A stretch of 64,000 bases of DNA from contig RPFO01000038.1 of NCBI GenBank assembly GCA_009746045.1, positions 299,759-363,758 of the forward strand, in the 5' to 3' direction. The position numbers and the translations under genes are program-made. Of this stretch, positions 45,578 through 55,744 are shown piece after piece. Below the pieces are notes generated by a model. The model saw only the letters and a list, made by a program, of their open reading frames with translations, ran no database searches and had not been told where the DNA came from. Each line of letters starts with the position of its first letter. Positions within the stretch are counted from its first letter, which is position 1. This DNA comes from Mesostigma viride (lineage: Eukaryota > Streptophyta > Mesostigmatophyceae > Mesostigmatales > Mesostigmataceae).

Positions 45578-47078
45578 ATGCACCTCCCCCCCAGACACGG
45601 GCCGCCATCAGCTGCTGAATTACACAACGTTCCTCCAACACGACCGCCATCTCCGCAGGAGCTCTCCGGCTCCCAGCCCAACCCACTCGCCATCGTCCTT
45701 GCCCAGCCGTCTGGGCTCGCAAATCGGCCACCGCCAGCAAACCCATCGCCAAGCGCCTCGCCTGAGCCCAAGAAGCCATGCCACGACCGCCACAAATGGA
45801 GCCAATTCTTGCCCGGCGACAGCAAGTTCTCGATCCCTCATCGAGTGGCAGGGGCGGCTGTCGCCGCAGGACGTCGCCGCGAGGTCCTCCAGTTCCTCGC
45901 ACAGGAACGGAAGCTCTTCGTGTCCCCGAAGGGGGGGGCGGCTATCGATTACCGCGACACGTCCTGGCTCTGTACACTTATGAAGAACCACGCCAACACC
46001 CATGTTTATCTTGACCACTGGTTACTACCAGCGCAGCCTCGGCGACATCAACAGAGCGCTCAGCGCCTCCGCCCCCGCACAGCCGGCAGCCCCCTCGGCT
46101 CCCTTCGATCTCTGCAAGGATGACATCCGCGCAGTGCTGGAGGAGCACGTGACCTGGCCGCTGGCCGAGAAGATGACATCGCTGAACACCACGCTCAACA
46201 CGGTCGAGGCCCGGATCTCCAATGTGGAAACCCGAGTCGTCCACAACTTAGCTACAACCCCAGTTCACGGCGCTACACACCGCGGCGCAGGCTTCGGACA
46301 CGCACGCTGCACTTGTCTCTCGCCTTAACCAGGTGGAGGGCAAGTGCGGCGTGCTCATGAAGAAGCTTGAAGCCATCACCGCCCACACCGAGGCCCTGGC
46401 CACGGCAGGTCCCAAAGATAGCGGAGCCAGACGGCCACCATTGCATCCCAGCCACCCCGGCAGGATGCTGGTGACCTCCCGCCGCTCTCCTATGCGGACC
46501 TGCTGCGGTCAGCGACCGCCTCAACCACCGACGCCATCGCCACGAAGCTCCAGGAGCTGGAGGACCACCGCCAGGCCCAGCAACGGGAGGTCACCGACCG
46601 CGCTCGCCGCGAGTGCCGAGTGGTGCTATACGTACGTCGGTTCCCCCAGAAGCCAGGTGAGACGTCAACCTCCCTTGCTGACGAGCTCAAGAACCAGCTT
46701 CTTACCCTCATGGGCCTGGTAGGTGTAAGAGGTAGAACTGCGTGGGTGCCACCGCCTTCCCCATCATTGCACTCACGGGACAAGGCGGCTCCCCCACCAG
46801 TCCTGCTCTGACACCTTCCCCTCCCCTGAGGACAAGCAGCGGTTCCTCTCTCGTCGCGGGCAAGCGGTACGTTGCACGACCTCACCTGGACGCTCACTGG
46901 ACGACGACCTGACCCCCGCTCAGCAACAGCAGCGACGCGATCGACCTGTGGCCGGAATACCTCCGCCATAAGCAGGACCCCCAGAAGCCCACCAAGGTGT
47001 ACTGCACATGTGCCATGTGGCGGGGCGGGGACCTGCAATGATCAACCACATGACATGTGGACGCCCCCAGCGGGCTAG
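45578..47078 (+). pseudogene. L1-type ORF1p of copy E, multiply frameshifted
   Basis: Order: a proline-rich N-terminus; a coiled-coil stretch (LNTTLNTVEARISNVETRVV, then LNQVEGKCGVLMKKLEAITA); the RRM-like part (RRECRVVL...FPQKPGETSTSLADELKNQL); and the C-terminal domain (LTWTL...DLWPEYLRHKQDPQKP..VYWRGGD...MWTPPAG). This coiled coil-RRM-CTD order is that of L1 ORF1 proteins, which bind RNA as trimers. Compared with copies F and G, the frame is broken by many insertions of 2-15 bp, several of exactly 4 bp. Confidence 0.72.
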
Positions 47079-47367
47079 AATAGCTTGTATAGCCCTAGCT
47101 TGACTTCATTGGTAGTCACTGCCGCCATGGCAGCCATGCTTAGAATGTTTGCCTAGCTGTGCCACCATACCTAGTCACGTGCACCGCTAACACACGCCGT
47201 ACACAACCAGCCATTGCCTTAGCTTAGTCCTTTAACAGCCATGCTACGTCCTGGCTTCGATCAGATTACTTGCCCATGCACGCTCCTTGTTATGATCTCA
47301 CATGGGTCTTATTGCACCCACAGACTGCCGGATATCGTTAGCGTGTCCGTTAATTTAGCTAGCGCGC

Positions 47368-48221
47368 ACCCCAGAGTCTCTTCGATCTCGACGATCGAGC
47401 TGAAGAAACAGCTCTTGGCGTGCATGCAGCTGCCAGGTTCGGCACTGCAGGGCGCCTACCGCCTGCCCCATCCACGGGCCAAGGCTGGGCCCCCTCCAGT
47501 GGTCCTCACCTTCAGCGACATCACAGCCCGAGTTCGGTTCCTCTCTCGCGGCGCCAAGAAGCTGGTGGACACCTTTCGGTCGCTTGCATGACGACGACCT
47601 GCATGACGCCAGCCCAGCAGCAGCAAAGCTCGATCAGTGGCCCGGCTACATCCGCCACAAGACCAACCCCGAGAAGCCCCAAGTGTACTGGCGGGGAGGG
47701 GACCTCTATGTCAACAAGAAACTGTGGAAGCCCCCCCGGGCTTCCCCGGGATAGAGCACTCCAGCTAGTTGTCTAGATGGGGGCAATCGATGATGGGATA
47801 TAGCTTATATGGCATTACAGCACTTGAAACGATATTAGCACACAGCGTTATAGTACCTTCAATTAGCTCTGGCACCTTGTGGCCATCAGCTTGCGCCTTA
47901 ACTAGCCGACGTCTTGAGCCCACCTCACATTTGTAGCATAAGCTATGTGTCAGCCTACCTATGGAATTGCACTGGTTGTATTGCACCCACAGTGTTGCGC
48001 CCCGGCATGATGCACCATGCCGTGGATAGAGCGCTCTGTGGCCTGCCCACCAGCGGCAGTGAGAGAAGCTAGAAAGCCAGGGCTCCCTCCTTCTCGCTGT
48101 GTATATAGGGTTGAAGGTTCCTTTACTCTGTATCGGCACCCGCGTGACGCAGTCACTGACGTGCTTATTAACTGACGATAAGCACGTGACGTGCTTATTA
48201 ATTAATTAATTAATTAATTAA
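47368..48221 (+). mobile_element. ORF1-only LINE, family II, nested in copy E
   Basis: A 5'-truncated insertion in the 3' UTR of copy E with a 13-bp target-site duplication, TTAGCTAGCGCGC, at 47355-47367 and 48222-48234. It holds the ORF1 RRM/CTD part (LKKQLLACMQLPG...PPPVVLTFSDI, then WPGYIRHKTNPEKPQVYWRG, LYVNKKLWKPP). A 3' UTR of about 430 bp follows, then a hairpin region (ACGTGCTTAT arms near 48146-48175) and (TTAA)n. One frameshift lies near 47575-47600. Confidence 0.85.
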
Positions 48222-48382
48222 TTAGCTAGCGCGCCCGCATGCAGCTGTAACATGCCTTTGGCATGAAGGATCGAGACTGGGGGTCTCTGCCCTTTCTCCT
48301 GTTGTGCACACCCAGGGATTAAAATCACTTCGGTGCTCCGTGACTCCCCAACGGGAGCACGTGTTTAATTAATTAATTAATT

Positions 48383-49139
48383 AACCCTCTCCGCATGCAA
48401 AGCTAATGTGCACAAGCAACAGGCGCTCGACCTCGATCCGCGAGGCCGCGAGCTCGACATGCAGACGTGCCAGCCTGAACGCCATCGCGGACGCAAGCAC
48501 TTCGACCAGACGCATGCACGACGAGACCTCTGCAAGACCCTAGCTTAATTGCCAAGGTGACAGTTTTAGACGCCTCATGTGCCGGCCCGGCCTCCGCGCA
48601 GGGCTGCGCCCCGCTCAGCCGGGCAGGAACCTCCTCAGGTGTGGGCCGGGCCCAGCCAGGCTACTAGACGCCGCAAGGCCCACACCTTCAAAGAGCAGCT
48701 CGTAGAGGACGTGGGGGGCTTAGACCTCTCCGTGATTTGGACTGAAAAGTCAAAAAGGTATGATGGACAAGGCCAAGTGGGCTCAGGTCATAGAGGACAA
48801 CGATCGCCCCCCCTCCATGCAGTGGGGAAGCCGTGTCAGTTTGCACACGTGAAAGCATGCTAGACCGCGGCAAGACCCCTACCCAGGGTCGCGGGCACCA
48901 TAGATATAGATCGAGTAGGATTGTTTTGTAGATAGCTTATTAGACGACCGGTAGGATTGCGTTTTAGAATTAGATTATACAAAATGACCTGCCAGGCGCC
49001 CATCATGCCTCTCACTGGTGGAGGCGGCGAGCCGGGGGCCGGTGATCCGCCTTAACTTCGCCGCTCGCGCCGGGGTAAGACTGCATGGACCGTCCCCGCT
49101 GCATGCATGCTCCCACCTTAATTTCAACACCATGACGGA
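48383..49139. other. Spacer without a recognised gene
   Basis: GC-rich sequence with short frames, unlike any family I recognise. It may include remnants of ORF1 N-terminal regions. Confidence 0.3.
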
Positions 49140-49440
49140 TATATATAAGATGGAGTTCCTCAAGCATCGCAAGCGGCCGGCTTGGTAGGACCTCCTACTA
49201 CACGCTGCATGGACGACGACTTGACCCGGCCTGGCGCTGCCAGCAACACCAGCGACGGGAGCTCTGGCCGACCTATACCTCCATGCTCCCGGGCATTGAG
49301 CTAGCACTGAGCAAGGAAGAATCCAGTTTACTGGATCGAGGGGCGCTGCCATCTACTATACGTTGACCACAACAAGCCCTGGCAGGCGACCCGGCCTGCC
49401 CGCCCCCCATGCAGCCTGGGGCCGGGAATAATATAGCATA
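49140..49440 (+). pseudogene. Fragment of family I ORF1p
   Basis: It aligns by eye with the ORF1 C-terminus of copies B and C: GACGACTTGACCC, CAGCGACGGGAGCTCTGGCC, then TCTACTAT...CACAACAAGCCCTGGCAGGC. Extra short insertions break the frame. Confidence 0.55.
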
Positions 49441-49734
49441 GTGTCGGTAGTGCATATACGGAACGTACCTTAGTCCTTAGGCTTAGCCTCACTCAGTGGC
49501 TAGCTCACGCAACCATGTGTACGTTACTATATGTATGCATATGCATATTATGATGGGAACCACACCAGACATGATCGTCATGTATTATATGTATACGCAA
49601 TGCTCTACACCAAATTCGTCGCCCATTCCCTATAAAACCCTAACTTCCCATACCAAATGCGATCCGCCACTTCGGCGCCGGCCGGCCATGCAGCGGGATT
49701 TTTTCCTCTTGGAAATCTTTACGCTCACAAATTA

Positions 49735-51241
49735 AGGAACAATGTGACGATGTACTATATCATCAAGTTCCTGGCCCGCCATGACGAACTGTTTCTGCCT
49801 ACTCCTGGCGACAAGGTCACCTGCAAGCCCAACTGCATGGGAATGGCTGCTAGCTTCTTGAGAAACGGAGGCCGGCGTATATACTTGAAGGCAGTCATGT
49901 CATGGATGCAAGTGACCTGCGCAGCATGTGACGCCCATGCAGCAGGACTTCACCCAGATTGGCTACGCTGGCCTCAGGAGCCTCCTGTACGAGCGCAGAT
50001 GGGCAGCCACAGCAGCTGCAGCATCCTCGCAGAGCGGCATGCACCTCGATCCCCTGCAGCATGACGGACTCCATCAGAGCTGCAGTGGCCGGCGGAGCAG
50101 CTGGCGCCGATATGGCAGCATGAGCAGCTCGCCGACCTGAACGCGCATGACGTCGGCCCACTTAGTAGCTCAACACTCTCTCGACCAAGGTGATCAACAA
50201 TATTGAAGCCAGAGTCGCACTTAAGCTCCAGCGGTCCATGCAGCCTCAGTAGTACTGCTAGTAATGCTTGCAAGCTAGAGCACATTCTCACCAAGGTTTC
50301 CTCGGCGAGGCCACAGCCACTACGACCGCCCGTGAAACCGAGTGACGGCCAAGGCACCGTGAAACTTGATCGTGGCAAGGTGGGGGCGTGTCATGCAGGA
50401 GCGGCTGGGTTTCCTTGTAGCTTATTTTGTAGCTCTCTTGTAGCTCTCTTGTAGCTCTCTTGTAGCTCTCTTGTAGCTCCCTTGTAGCTATCTTGTAGCT
50501 ATGCAGTGCTGCAAAGGTAGCCGATGCCCTGGCCACGCAGACGTCCCCGAGATCGTCGAGTGCGAACGGCCACCATCGCCGCCCATGCAACCTGCTGGTA
50601 GGGCTAGCGATGACCCCTCGACTCGCGCCTCCTGCATGGGCTGACCTGCTCAAGCTGCATGAGCCAGGCAAGTTACCTCTACCGCCATCACCACCAATTG
50701 CATGCTCCAGGAGCTGGAAGATCGACACGCGCCGCGAGGCCGCTGACCGCGACCGTCGCCGCTGCCGGGTCATCCTCAGGCGCTTTGACATGCAGCCGGA
50801 AGAAACCTCCGACTCTCTTCTCGACGAGCTAGCTGACTGATCGAAGAAACAATAAGTCTTGCGGCGTGCAGGGAGCTTCTGCATGCGCAGGTGCGACACT
50901 GCAGGGCGCCTAGCCGCCTACCGCCTGCCCCTGGCATCCAAGCTGGACAAGGCTGGGCCTCCTCCAGTGGTTCTCACCTTCAGCGAGATCGCAGCCCGAA
51001 TTCGGCTCCTCTCTCGCCGCAATTAATAAGCTGGTGAACACCTCCTGGTCGCTTGACCGGACGACCTGACGCCAGCCCAGCAGCAGCAACTGAACGGCGC
51101 GATCAGTGGCCCGAAGTACATCTGCCACAAGGGTGACAAGACCAACCCCGAGAAGCCCCAAGGGTGCTGGCGGGGCGCCCGGGACCTTTATGCATGCATG
51201 TCAATGTTCAAGAAACTGTGGAAGCCCCCCGGAGTAGAGTA
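49735..51241 (+). pseudogene. Family II ORF1p copy H, multiply disrupted
   Basis: In order: an N-terminal piece (YYIIKFLARHDELFLPTPGD); a coiled-coil remnant (TKVINNIEARVALKLQ near 50180-50225); an RRM part (RRRCRVILRRFDMQPEETSD, near 50755-50815); then PPPVVLTFSEIAARIRLLSR (near 50960-51020) and NPEKPQGCWRG...FKKLWKPPG (to 51232). The frame is broken repeatedly, with short extra motifs such as GCATGCAT compared with 47600-47750. Almost no 3' UTR follows. Confidence 0.6.
50418..50502 (+). repeat. 12-bp tandem repeat TAGCTCTCTTG
   Basis: About seven units of a TGTAGCTCTCTT-type repeat within the disrupted ORF1 copy H. Confidence 0.85.
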
Positions 51242-51260
51242 CACGTGACTGCGTCACGTG
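51242..51260. repeat. Inverted copy of the family II terminal hairpin
   Basis: CACGTGACTGCGTCACGTG is the exact reverse complement of the 19-bp hairpin at 641-659. It lies right after the ORF1 stop of copy H. Confidence 0.65.
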
Positions 51261-51989
51261 AGCATAAGCTTTCTGGCATCCGCGGGCTTTTGGTTCCCGC
51301 CGCACATTTGAAAGTGCTGTCCTCCGGCTTTTTGCCTTTGCACCGTGTGCAGTTCTTGGACGTTTGGAATCATGGCATGGCTAACGTGATGACTGACTAG
51401 CTACCTTTTCAGTGGTTTTCCATTTGCGGGTATTTCCTCGTAAATGGTGGGAGAGCGATCGCAGCAATGGTGCTCACCACTAGACACTCCCGGCCAGTTA
51501 GGCTCGAAACACACGCCCTGATCAAGCATGCTGTTTCCGGCCCCACCGTCTAGGTCATCTAGTCGCTCTACACGTAAGCCAGCCATAATTTCAATGCACA
51601 AGGATACACATTTCCATCACCATTCATCTTCATCATCCTGAACGACTCGAACACGCGGACAAGATAACGGCAGGCTCGAGCTACCATGGTCCGGATTCTC
51701 CCGATTTCTGGCCTGCGCTGGTTGTCTCCTTGATAAGTGGCGCTGAGTGGGAGGGGAACATCCGGGATGGAATGGATGATGTATCTAGTTCCTAGTGACA
51801 GCCGGTTGTGGGCACCACGGCCCGAATCGCTATGAATGCCAAACTGGGTCACACGCGGAGCCCCCACAGACTTCCAAGGGGGTCGTCTCCTTCATCACTA
51901 CTTGCCACCTATCCTTGCGAACTAGATCTGCCGCCATATTACAGACTTAAATTAACCATGCAGGAGGCTGCCCGAATGTGAGCCCGTCA
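51261..51989. other. Spacer, possibly 3' UTR of a LINE ORF2 fragment
   Basis: No gene is recognised. If the G and F insertions are removed, this stretch lies downstream (minus sense) of the RT fragment at 54374-54735. Confidence 0.3.
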
Positions 51990-52005
51990 CGTCTAGGGTA
52001 GCACA
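51990..52005 (-). pseudogene. Last codons of the interrupted LINE ORF2
   Basis: Removing the G insertion joins ...RLGMS across the duplicated TGTCTGGACAT to RHVLP and a TAG at about 51994. This is the tail end of the RT frame on the other side of copy G. Confidence 0.45.
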
Positions 52006-52421
52006 TGTCTGGACATTAATCAATTAATTAATTAATTAATTAATTAATTAATTAGTTAATTATCAACATCACTCCGTTGGGAGTCAATGTAGCACATATC
52101 CCTGAGAAGGGGCATATGGCTTTAAATACATCCTAGGCTACTTCATGCAAGGGTGGGAATGTAAGCTACCCGTGCTCTAGGCGGTGCACCAGGGCACCCG
52201 CACCACCATGCTGTCTCAGGTTCAACCCGCCTAAGGGGGGGATCCTGGCACGGGGGAGGAAGATCATCATGGCTATACAAGAGCTAGGACATGTGGCTTC
52301 TCGACAGAGAGCATCTCTCTGCATGGCATAGCATGGCTAAATTCTTAATGCAACATCCATGGGGGTCCCATTATAGGCATGGCTTGGCTAAACATAGCCA
52401 GGGCGTAGCATGGCTGTACTC

Positions 52422-52957
52422 TCCTACGCGGACCTGCTGCGGTCAGCGACCGCCTCCACCACCGACGCCATCGCCACAAAGCTCCAGGAGCTGGAGGACC
52501 ACCGCCAGGCCCAGCAACGGGAGGTCACCGACCGCGCTCGCCGCGAGTGCCGAGTGGTGCTACGTCGCTTCCCCCAGAAGCCAGGTGAGACGTCAACCTC
52601 TCTTGCTGACGAGCTCAAGAACCAGCTTCTTACCCTCATGGGCCTGGTAGGTGAGGTAGAACTGCGTGGGTGCCACCGCCTTCCCCACTCACGGGACAAG
52701 GCGGCTCCCCCACCAGTCCTACTCACCTTCCCCTCCCCTGAGGATCTGAGCAGCGGTTCCTCTCTCGTCGCAAGCGGTTGCACGACCTCACCTGGACGCT
52801 GGATGACGACCTCACCCCCGCTCAGCAACAGCAGCGACGCGACCTGTGGCCGGAATACCTCCGCCATAAGCAGGACCCCCAGAAGCCCAAGGTGTACTGG
52901 AGGGGCGGGGACCTGATGATCAACCACAACAAGATGTGGACGCCCCCAGCGGGCTAG
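52422..52957 (+). pseudogene. L1-type ORF1p RRM-CTD of copy F
   Basis: It reads SYADLLRSATASTTDAIATK to FPQKPGETSTSLADELKNQL in frame. A small insertion at about 52744 (GGATCTGAGC where G has GGATAAGC) then shifts the frame before the CTD. In the shifted frame the CTD ends MWTPPAG and TAG. Confidence 0.75.
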
Positions 52958-53379
52958 AATAGCAATAGCCCTAGATTGTAACCATTGGCGTCACTGCCGC
53001 TAAGGCAGCCATGCCTAGATGTCGCCTAGCTGTGCCAACACACCGGCCTAGTCACGTGCCGCCCACGCACGGTACACCACCAGCCATAGCCTTAGCCTAG
53101 TCCTAGTACAGCCATGCTACGCCCTGGCTATGTTCAGGTTACTTGCCCACGCTCCTTGCTATGATATGCTCACATGGGTCTTATTGCACCCACAGTTTGC
53201 CGGATCGTTAGCCTGTCCTTTTAGCTAGCCGCGCCCGATTGCAGCTGTGGCATGCCTTTGGCATGAAGGAGACTGGGGGTCTCTGCCCTTTCTCCTGTAG
53301 TGCACACACAGGGATTAAAAGCACTTCGGTGCTCCGTGACTCCCCAACGGGAGCACGAGTTTAATTAATTAATTAATTA
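52422..53379 (+). mobile_element. ORF1-only LINE, family III (copy F), antisense inside copy G
   Basis: It begins within the ORF1 codons for SYADLLRSATAS; the ORF1 stop is near 52957. The 3' UTR is about 400 bp with a UUCG-loop hairpin (53320-53333), then hairpin CTCCC-CAAC-GGGAG (53340-53353), then (TTAA)n. It is flanked by a 10-bp target-site duplication, ATGGCTGTAC, at 52412-52421 and 53380-53389. The target lies in the 3' UTR of copy G. F and G together make an inverted repeat with arms of about 700 bp. Confidence 0.88.
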
Positions 53380-53541
53380 ATGGCTGTACAAGGACTAGGC
53401 TAAGGCTATGGCTGGTGGTGTACCGTGCGTGGGCGGCACGTGACTAGGCCGGTGTGTTGGCACAGCTAGGCAAACATTCTAGGCATGGCTGCCTTAGCGG
53501 CAGTGACGCCAATGGTTACAATCTAGGGCTATTGCTATTCT

Positions 53542-54362
53542 AGCCCGCTGGGGGCGTCCACATCTTGTGGTTGATCATCAGGTCCCCGCCCCTCCAGTAC
53601 ACCTTGGGCTTCTGGGGGTCCTGCTTATGGCGGAGGTATTCCGGCCACAGGTCGCGTCGCTGCTGTTGCTGAGCGGGGGCGAGGTCGTCATCCAGCGTCC
53701 AGGTGAGGTTGTGCAACCGCTTGCGACGAGAGAGGAACCGCTGCTTATCCTCAGGGGAAGGGAAGGTGAGTAGGACTGGTGGGGGAGCCGCCTTGTCCCG
53801 TGAGTGGGGAAGGCGGTGGCACCCGCTCAGTGCTACCTCACCTACCAGGCCCATGAGGGTAAGAAGCTGGTTCTCAGTGAGCTCGTCAGCAAGAGAGGTT
53901 GACGTCTCACCTGGCTTCTGGGGGAAGCGACGTAGCACCACTCGGCACTCGCGGCGAGCGCGGTCGGTGACCTCCCGTTGCTGGGCCTGGCGGTGGTTCT
54001 CCAGCTCCTGGAGCTTTGTGGCGATGGCGTCGGTGGTGGAGGCGGTCGCTGACCGCAGCAGGTCCGCGTAGTCCTGAGAGCGGCGGGAGGTCGCCAACAT
54101 CCTGCCGGGGTGGCTGGGATGCAATGGTGGCCGTCTGCTCCGCTATCTTGGGGACCTGTGTGGCCAGGGCCTCGGTGTGGGCGGTGATGGCCTCAAGCTT
54201 CTTCAGGAGCACGCCACACTTGCCCTCCACCTGGTTAAGGCGAGAGACAAGTGCAGCATGCGTTTCCGAAGCCTGCGCCGCGGTGTGTAGCGCCGTGAAC
54301 TGGGGTTGTAGCTTGTGGACGACCTTGGTTTCCACGTTAAAGACCCGGGCCTCGACCTTGTG
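53542..54362 (-). pseudogene. L1-type ORF1p of copy G (most intact)
   Basis: N-terminally truncated. It has a coiled coil (VEARVFNVETKVVHKLQ, LVSRLNQVEGKCGVLLKKLE, ITAHTEALATQVPKIAEQ), then SQDYADLLRSATASTTDAIA, the RRM (RRECRVVLRRFPQKPGETST, PPPVLLTFPSPEDKQRFLSR) and the CTD (LTWTLDDDLAPAQQQQRRDL, WPEYLRHKQDPQKPKVYWRG, MINHKMWTPPAG). One frameshift near 54075 separates the coiled coil from the RRM; the RRM-CTD frame (54124-53540) is otherwise open. ORF1p binds the element RNA; here no ORF2 follows. Confidence 0.8.
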
Positions 54363-54373
54363 TGTCTGGACAT

Positions 54374-54735
54374 GCCTAGCCTATCACCAGTATCACGGAA
54401 AGTCCACGGGTGGCGGCCCTGCCGCGCGCGGCCTGGGGCACGCCAGGCGAGGACAAAACGTCCTGGCTGGGCGGGCTTGGTGCTAGCTAGTCTATCTGAT
54501 GTGTCTACCTGATCTATGCGGGCCAGGTGCCCGGCTAGGCCTAGGCGCCTGTGCCTAAGAATGTGGGAGACATAGGGCAAATCAGTGTACAAGTCCTCAC
54601 TATACTAATAATGTGCAAACCAAAGGGAATATAAAAGGGCCTTGCGCAGCATCTTGGTGACGTTGCCATGAGTCGTTTCTCCAGCTCATGCGTCAGTGTC
54701 CAGGTCTCGGCGCCGTAGGTCAGGATGGTCAGAAT
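54374..54735 (-). pseudogene. LINE ORF2 reverse transcriptase C-terminal fragment
   Basis: Minus sense: ILTYGAETWTLTHELEKRLM, then after disruption SHILRHRRLGLAGHLARIDQ, RARQGRHPWTFRDTGDRLG. 'tYGaEtWtl...le.rl' and 'rRL.laGHlaRm' are the well-known end of many LINE RT proteins. Stops near 54600 show decay. Copy G is inserted a few codons before its end. Confidence 0.68.
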
Positions 54736-55499
54736 GACTTAATTAATTATTGGCCAAAGGTTCATAAGAATAGTTATATGTGTCCAGTATACGCCTGTTC
54801 AAGATGCAGGCGCCCGCCTAGCTAAGCTTTAAATTTGTTTGTGTGATATCGATCCTGGCGTGACATCAATAATATATATCGAGAACTTGAAGCTACAACT
54901 GGTACATTTTGCATATGCGCAAGAGCTGGTACGTCACCCTATATGGCTAGAACGTGTCATCTGCATGGCCCGGCTACGGCAATGCACCCATGCATGCACA
55001 GGCCAACCGATCAAGCTAGCTAGTAGCGCAGATGTACACGTAGCGATAAATTCAAACAAACAAACAAACAATTTAAACGTTGGCACACCATGCATCCAGT
55101 TGTCTCAATTCCTTTAAAAAACAATAGTAAAATTAAAGAATACGCACGATAAATTATGTAATTTCATCTGCATGTAGGTTCAGAACAACTGGTCAAGGTT
55201 AATGTTGATCCTGGAACTCTTCTGCAACACGCATGGCTATAAACATGTGCCAGGTTTGCCACCATCCCAGAGATAATGGCATCTCCTGACAAAAACAACT
55301 TCCTTCCCAGGGCAATACAATATTTGCATTGATAGTCGGGAAAAAAAAACCTGGCAACTCCAGGTTACCTGACTAGTCTTCTCAGCACCTTTTACAGGTG
55401 CATGGACTTTGCCAGCTTCCTGGCAAAACTCCTTGTCTAACTGAATGACATCTCGATCGAAACAATATTAGTACAAGTGTACAGAACTGGCTCAGGGTC
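54736..55499. other. Downstream flank of FRD-2, no gene recognised
   Basis: AT-rich, with a small TTAATTAATTA block near 54740 and CAAA repeats near 55055. It should contain the FRD-2 3' UTR and polyadenylation site; I could not fix it. Confidence 0.35.
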
Positions 55500-55744
55500 T
55501 TACGCCGCCTTGAGCTCCACGTACTTGCCCACAGGCATGTTGTTGAGGAACTTGGCCAGCTCGTACGCCTCGGGACCCTCCTTGGCCGCGTCGGCCAGGT
55601 TGATGAGCACCCTCACGTGGCCGTACAGCTCCTTAGCGCTGGCCACCTCAAAGGCGGACTGCAGCGGCCGGTTGCAGCAGCAGTCGTTCTCGTCGACCTG
55701 CGGCACCTTGGCGCGCAGGATGATCTTGTCGCCGACGTCGAGGC
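55500..55744 (-). CDS. FRD-2 exon 11: C-terminal extension and stop
   Basis: It encodes LDVGDKIILRAKVPQVDEND, CCC, then SAFEVASAKELYGHVRVLIN and FLNNMPVGKYVELKAA, TAA at 55500-55502. It is 15 nt longer than the FRD-1 exon because of a DENDCCCN-type insertion. Confidence 0.87.

Larger units (their letters stand above)
45578..48382 (+). mobile_element. ORF1-only LINE, family III (copy E), interrupted
   Basis: The longest copy: ORF1 region to about 47078, then its own 3' UTR, split at 47367/48222 by a family II insertion. The UTR resumes at 48222-48360 with hairpin CTCCC-CAAC-GGGAG (48344-48357) and ends in (TTAA)n (48361-48382). There is no ORF2 between the ORF1 stop and the tail. The 5' end is not defined. 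Confidence 0.75.
52017..54362 (-). mobile_element. ORF1-only LINE copy G, hosting copy F
   Basis: Minus-strand sense: truncated in ORF1 at 54362, ORF1 stop near 53542, 3' UTR interrupted by copy F (52422-53379), UTR resuming at 52411, hairpin ACTCC-CAAC-GGAGT at 52071-52084, (TTAA)n tail near 52017-52060. It is flanked by an 11-bp target-site duplication, TGTCTGGACAT, at 52006-52016 and 54363-54373. The 3' end is family I-like while ORF1 is family III-like, so it is a chimera of the two families. Confidence 0.85.

Noticed and set aside
52400..54090. F/G inverted repeat as a twin-priming (5' inversion) product
   Set aside because: Both arms cover the same part of the element, and F has its own target duplication, so two separate insertions explain it better.
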